Origin: Deltaproteobacteria bacterium
GTDB lineage: Bacteria > Desulfobacterota > GWC2-55-46 > UBA9637
Reading direction: 5' to 3'
Assembly (NCBI GenBank): GCA_016234985.1
Contig: JACRNK010000195.1
Span: 1-8,185 of the forward strand
Length of the DNA: 8,185 bases
This document shows positions 5,739 through 8,185 of this stretch, piece after piece; within the stretch, counting starts at the first letter, position 1; every line of letters starts with the position of its first letter. The notes below the pieces were generated by a model. The model saw only the letters and a program-made list of their open reading frames with translations. It was not told the DNA's origin and ran no database searches. The translations under genes and the position numbers were made by a program.

Positions 5739-7097
5739 ATGAAAACCTTAAAACAATTTGCCGATGAAATAAATAAGTGTGTTCTTTGCGGAACATGCAG
5801 GAGCGTGTGTCCTACATTCGGGGTGGTTCAGAGAGAGCCTGCCAGCGCAAGAGGGAAGGTGGCCCTCTGCGGCGCATATCTGAATAAAGAGATAGAACTG
5901 TCAGATGTGTTTATAAAGCAGATGAACGAATGCGTGCAGTGTATGGCGTGTAAGACTGCCTGCCCCAATGATGTAAATGTGCCGGATATAATCCTTGCTG
6001 CCAGGGCAGAGGTTGCCAAGGAGAGAGGCCTGCCTTTTGCAAAGTCTTTTATATTCAAAAATATTCTGGATTCAGAAAGGTTTATGCCCGCAGCCATGAA
6101 GTTTGCCTCAAAGCTTCAGGGGCTTTTGTTCAAAGGGGTGCCGGAGGAGAGCGGCCTGCACAGGAGATTCCCGCTGCCGCTCATAGATGAAATGCGTCTT
6201 GTGCCGCAGTTGGCGGAGAGGTTTTTTTTAGAAGCCAGAAGTCAGAAGCCAGAAGACATTGGTAATATCCCCCTCCCAACACCTTCCACCCCCTTACCCC
6301 CGCCAGCGGGGGACAGAAGAAGTCAGAAGTCAGAAGTCAGAAGTCAGAACAACAATTCCCGTCCCCGTATCGGCTTCTTCGCCGGCTGCCTTATCAACTA
6401 CATGCTGCCCAATATCGGTGAGGCATGTTTAAAGGTTTTGGAAAGGGCAGGCGCATCTGTTATCGTCCCGCTTGATCAACATTGCTGCGGAATGCCTGTG
6501 CTTGGCAATGGAGATATAGAGACAGCAAAATCCCTTGCATTGAAAAACCTTGAGGCATTTGAGAAATACGAGCTTGATTACATAACCACTGCATGTGCAA
6601 CCTGCGGTGACGGTCTAAAGAGGAGATTTAAAGAATTGCTGGGTGATGAATATCCAGAAAGGGTTAATGCTTTTTCAAGCAAGGTCAGAGACATAACAGA
6701 ACTTTTAGTAAATGAATTGCAAATTTCAACTCCGAACTCCCAACTCCCAACCCCGAACTCTATTGTTACCTACCACGACCCTTGTCATTTAAGAAGGGGG
6801 CAGGGAATAGCAGACGAGCCGCGGGAGCTTATAGAAATGTCAGGGGCAAAGCTAAAAGAGATGAGCCACCCTTGCAGGTGCTGCGGCCTCGGCGGCAGCT
6901 TTAATATCACGAATTATGATTTTTCCATGGAGATAAACAGGAGCAAGGCAGAAGACATAAAAAATACAGGCGCAGATATTGTTGCAACAGCCTGCCCCGG
7001 CTGCATGATTCAAATAAAGGACGGGCTGCACCGGTTGGGCGCTGATACAAAGGTTGTTCATGTTGTGGAGCTGCTGCTTCACTCACCCTCCCCTTAG
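5739..7097 (+). CDS. glcF: GlcF-type Fe-S/CCG-domain oxidoreductase subunit with repeat-derived insertions
   Basis: A 452-residue electron-transfer partner of GlcD. The N-terminal ferredoxin-like part has two 4Fe-4S motifs: Cys14, 17, 20, 24 (CVLCGTCRSVCP) and Cys65, 68, 71, 75 (CVQCMACKTACP). Two CCG domains follow: GFFAGC...HCCGMP...CATCG (about 212-290) and YHDPCH...CRCCGLGG...ACPGC (about 345-422). They probably hold further Fe-S or heterodisulfide-reductase-like clusters. Between the Fe-S part and CCG1, residues about 165-204 are a low-complexity insert (EARSQKPED...PLPPPAGDRRSQKSEVRSQ) made by heptanucleotide repeats. Between CCG1 and CCG2, residues about 330-341 (STPNSQLPTPNS) come from a second, different heptamer tract. 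The final residues LLLHSPSP and the TAG stop are supplied by the palindromic block at 7082-7204. All family Cys motifs survive, so the enzyme may still work. ATG5739 lies 6 nt after the glcD stop, with no strong Shine-Dalgarno. Confidence 0.92.
   Translation: MKTLKQFADEINKCVLCGTCRSVCPTFGVVQREPASARGKVALCGAYLNKEIELSDVFIKQMNECVQCMACKTACPNDVNVPDIILAARAEVAKERGLPFAKSFIFKNILDSERFMPAAMKFASKLQGLLFKGVPEESGLHRRFPLPLIDEMRLVPQLAERFFLEARSQKPEDIGNIPLPTPSTPLPPPAGDRRSQKSEVRSQNNNSRPRIGFFAGCLINYMLPNIGEACLKVLERAGASVIVPLDQHCCGMPVLGNGDIETAKSLALKNLEAFEKYELDYITTACATCGDGLKRRFKELLGDEYPERVNAFSSKVRDITELLVNELQISTPNSQLPTPNSIVTYHDPCHLRRGQGIADEPRELIEMSGAKLKEMSHPCRCCGLGGSFNITNYDFSMEINRSKAEDIKNTGADIVATACPGCMIQIKDGLHRLGADTKVVHVVELLLHSPSP
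6231..6346 (+). repeat. Heptamer-flanked C-rich hairpin element inside glcF
   Basis: Left arm 6231-6258 is four heptamers (GAAGCCA, GAAGTCA, GAAGCCA, GAAGACA). The right arm 6319-6346 is four perfect GAAGTCA units. The 60 bases between are C-rich and hold a hairpin: CCCCCGC (6297-6303), 2-nt loop, GCGGGGG (6306-6312). GAAGTCA has no stop codon in any forward frame and reads as the heptapeptide SQKSEVR, whereas its reverse complement has TGA. It can therefore invade a gene in this orientation without ending it. Confidence 0.9.
6727..6761 (+). repeat. Second heptamer tract inside glcF (CAACTCC type)
   Basis: Five tandem heptamers: CAACTCC, GAACTCC, CAACTCC, CAACCCC, GAACTCT. Read in frame they give TPNSQLPTPNS in the linker between the two CCG domains. 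The unit differs from the GAAGTCA tract 400 bp upstream. Confidence 0.85.
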
Positions 7098-7204
7098 TCC
7101 CCTCCCATCAAGGGAGGGGAGAGAATTTGAGGATTCCTCTCCCCTTGCGAGAGAAGGCAACCTTTTTATCTCCTCTCCCCTTGCGGGAGAGGGGCAGGGT
7201 GAGG
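7082..7204. repeat. Composite palindromic repeat block after glcF
   Basis: The block is bounded by an 8-bp inverted pair, CTCACCCT (7082-7089) and AGGGTGAG (7196-7203). Inside are a perfect 9-bp stem, TCCCCTCCC (7098-7106) and GGGAGGGGA (7112-7120), and an 8-bp stem, CCTCTCCC (7172-7179) and GGGAGAGG (7185-7192). A 15-bp direct repeat TCCTCTCCCCTTGCG occurs at 7135-7149 and 7171-7185. The style matches the intergenic palindromic repeats with CCTCTCCCC..GGGGAGAGG arms found in many proteobacterial-type genomes. No transposase is visible. Confidence 0.85.
7098..7120 (+). terminator. Possible terminator hairpin after glcF
   Basis: A GC-rich 9-bp perfect stem with loop ATCAA begins immediately after the glcF stop codon (7095-7097). 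There is no U-tract after it, so intrinsic termination is uncertain; it may instead only stabilise the mRNA end. Confidence 0.4.
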
Positions 7205-7220
7205 GGTAAAAGGATTTTCA

Positions 7221-7541
7221 GTGGAACCCACAAAACCTTTCATACCTATTGAAAGGGAAGATACCATCCGCCATAAAATAATCTCCATTATCAGTGGGCA
7301 GCCCCTTTCTGCTAAAGAGATATCTGCTGATGTTAGGATATCAGAGAAAGAAGTATCTGGGCATCTTGAACATATTAAAAAGACCTTCAGCAAAAGCGGG
7401 CATAATCTTGTCATTGCGCCTTCCGAATGCAATAAATGCGGCTTTGTATTCAAGAAAAGGGATAGATTGAAAAAACCGGGCAAATGCCCTGTCTGCTCCG
7501 GCGAATCTATAAGCGCGCCGCTCTTTTCCATAATGACGTAA
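7221..7541 (+). CDS. HTH/zinc-ribbon predicted transcriptional regulator
   Basis: A 106-residue protein. Residues about 14-60 (TIRHKIISIISGQPLSAKEISADVRISEKEVSGHLEHIKKTF) form a winged-helix-type HTH with the DNA-reading helix near EKEVSGHLEHI. Residues 70-92 form a Zn-ribbon with Cys70-x2-Cys73 and Cys89-x2-Cys92 (SECNKCGFVFKK...GKCPVCSGE). This order matches the predicted regulators known as COG3357, seen in archaea and in anaerobic bacteria. The start is GTG7221, with AAAAGGA (7208-7214) 6 nt upstream; this ribosome site lies right at the edge of the palindromic block. The target is unknown. The inverted repeat in the promoter just downstream is a candidate site, but that is inference. Confidence 0.85.
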   Translation: MEPTKPFIPIEREDTIRHKIISIISGQPLSAKEISADVRISEKEVSGHLEHIKKTFSKSGHNLVIAPSECNKCGFVFKKRDRLKKPGKCPVCSGESISAPLFSIMT

Positions 7542-7555
7542 GCGAGAGGGCTGGG

Positions 7556-7584
7556 TTGCCAAGACAGTAAAATAGTGCTATAAA
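7556..7584 (+). promoter_or_regulatory. Sigma-70-type promoter upstream of the rubredoxin-like gene
   Basis: TTGCCA (7556-7561), a 17-nt spacer and TATAAA (7579-7584), each 5 of 6 to consensus. The predicted transcription start is near 7591, about 39 nt before ATG7630. Confidence 0.55.
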
Positions 7585-7605
7585 TTTCCATATCCGACAC
7601 TATTT
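7570..7605. promoter_or_regulatory. Inverted repeat spanning the promoter, candidate operator
   Basis: AAATAGTG (7570-7577) and its exact reverse complement CACTATTT (7598-7605), separated by 20 nt. The left arm lies in the promoter spacer and the right arm just past the predicted transcription start, the expected layout for a dimeric repressor. CTATAAA also occurs twice (7578-7584 and 7609-7615). It does not match the PerR or Fur consensus that I know. Confidence 0.5.
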
Positions 7606-7629
7606 AGCCTATAAAGGGAGGCGTCTTAT

Positions 7630-7767
7630 ATGGAAATGGAACTGATATATAAATGTCTTGTATGCGGCTATATTCATACCTGTCACGGCCAATGCGGCGA
7701 CCCGCCTGAAAAATGTCCTGATTGCGGCGCATCCAAAGAAAACTTTGTAGAGGTTGAAGAGGATTGA
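7630..7767 (+). CDS. Small rubredoxin-like iron protein with an extra Cys pair
   Basis: A 45-residue protein, [20 protein letters not shown]...[17 protein letters not shown]. Cys9-x2-Cys12-Gly and Cys29-x2-Cys32-Gly make the four-cysteine iron site typical of rubredoxin and of the C-terminal domain of rubrerythrin. A short insertion, THC-like (TCHGQC), adds Cys18 and Cys22 between the two knuckles, which ordinary members lack. The start is ATG7630, 8 nt after the strong GGGAGG (7616-7621). Expected role: cytoplasmic one-electron carrier in oxygen or peroxide defence, or an accessory for the next gene, with which it overlaps. A purely zinc-binding structural role is the alternative. Confidence 0.85.
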   Translation: MEMELIYKCLVCGYIHTCHGQCGDPPEKCPDCGASKENFVEVEED

Positions 7768-8185
7768 AGCACTGGGACTGCGAATTAAGACACGCCTTTC
7801 TTTCTCTTTCTGAAAAAGAAATCAAAACCATTTTTAAAGAAATCCATCATGCCTCTAAAGAAAGAGATTTTACATACGAACGGGATGGCAGATACGATGT
7901 AATAAACCTCCTGCCCCTTCCTCTTGCAGCAAGCCCTGAACAAATACGATACCTCCACAAGACGTGCCTTCTTATTAAAAATGCCCTTTCCAAACTTATA
8001 GACCTTTATCTTGAATATCCGGAGGTAAGAGAGATTTTACCGCTTACAGATGAAGAGGAATGCTGGATAAAGGATACATGGACAAGACAGCATAAAAAAA
8101 CCAGAGGTATATGGAGCAGGCTTGATTTCCATTTTGATATTTATCACCCAAACTGGAAAGACACCATTACATTTTTTGAAGATAA
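7764..8185 (+). CDS. Unrecognised protein, 3' end beyond window, TTG start
   Basis: The frame is open from a stop at 7755 to the window edge. The only start before the conserved-looking sequence is TTG7764, whose TTGA overlaps the TGA stop of the rubredoxin-like gene; AGAGG (7749-7753) is 10 nt upstream. No ATG or GTG in frame offers an alternative near the start. The 140 visible residues are mostly helical in appearance: [20 protein letters not shown], then [42 protein letters not shown], then a Trp/charged segment [27 protein letters not shown]...[11 protein letters not shown] do not recognise a family. The last segment, RLDFHFD...FFED, vaguely recalls the region before the core of circularly permuted ATP-grasp proteins, but this is weak. 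Codon use matches the neighbours. Confidence 0.7.
   Translation, partial: MKHWDCELRHAFLSLSEKEIKTIFKEIHHASKERDFTYERDGRYDVINLLPLPLAASPEQIRYLHKTCLLIKNALSKLIDLYLEYPEVREILPLTDEEECWIKDTWTRQHKKTRGIWSRLDFHFDIYHPNWKDTITFFED

Noticed and set aside
6231..6346. CRISPR-like array inside glcF
   Set aside because: The repeat unit is only 7 bp and contiguous, without unique spacers of regular length, and the tract is translated in frame.

Overview
The window is bacterial, compact and transcribed almost entirely rightwards. The gene content suggests a free-living, probably anaerobic or microaerophilic Gram-negative lineage: a DapL-type diaminopimelate aminotransferase, a GlcD/GlcF-type oxidase, an HTH/Zn-ribbon regulator and a rubredoxin-like protein. 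The dispersed repeats (GAAGTCA heptamers and CCTCTCCCC..GGGGAGAGG palindromes) also fit Nitrospirota or Desulfobacterota metagenome-type genomes. This placement is inference only; there is no rRNA or other marker here.

Layout. Positions 1-1730 hold the 3' part of an LL-diaminopimelate aminotransferase-like gene, folK, and a small membrane-anchored YHS/TRASH-like metal-binding protein. Positions 1732-5732 hold a DhnA/LsrF-family class I aldolase, a PIN/RHH toxin-antitoxin (TA) cassette with its own promoter, a zinc-dependent medium-chain dehydrogenase, and a GlcD-type FAD oxidase. The GlcF-type Fe-S partner follows at 5739-7097. Positions 7082-7204 are a dense palindromic repeat block that also supplies the glcF stop codon. 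Positions 7221-8185 hold an HTH/Zn-ribbon regulator, a promoter with an embedded inverted repeat, a 45-residue rubredoxin-like protein, and the start of an unrecognised gene that uses TTG and runs off the window.

How the genes may work together. Aldolase, dehydrogenase, GlcD and GlcF look like one catabolic cluster for an unidentified sugar-phosphate, polyol or 2-hydroxyacid. The aldolase would cleave or condense, the dehydrogenase would oxidise an alcohol, and GlcDF would oxidise a 2-hydroxyacid and pass electrons through Fe-S centres. The substrate cannot be read from the sequence.

Three things stand out. (1) The TA cassette is bracketed by an exact 20-bp direct repeat made from the 3' end of the aldolase gene. 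The downstream copy still encodes an aldolase-like C-terminus that runs into the dehydrogenase start, as if the cassette was inserted into a tightly coupled operon and the gene end was rebuilt. (2) Its antitoxin appears frameshifted by an internal deletion while the PIN toxin is intact. (3) glcF carries two different heptanucleotide repeat tracts in frame, both in inter-domain linkers, and a third repeat forms its C-terminus, so mobile or expanding noncoding repeats have become protein.
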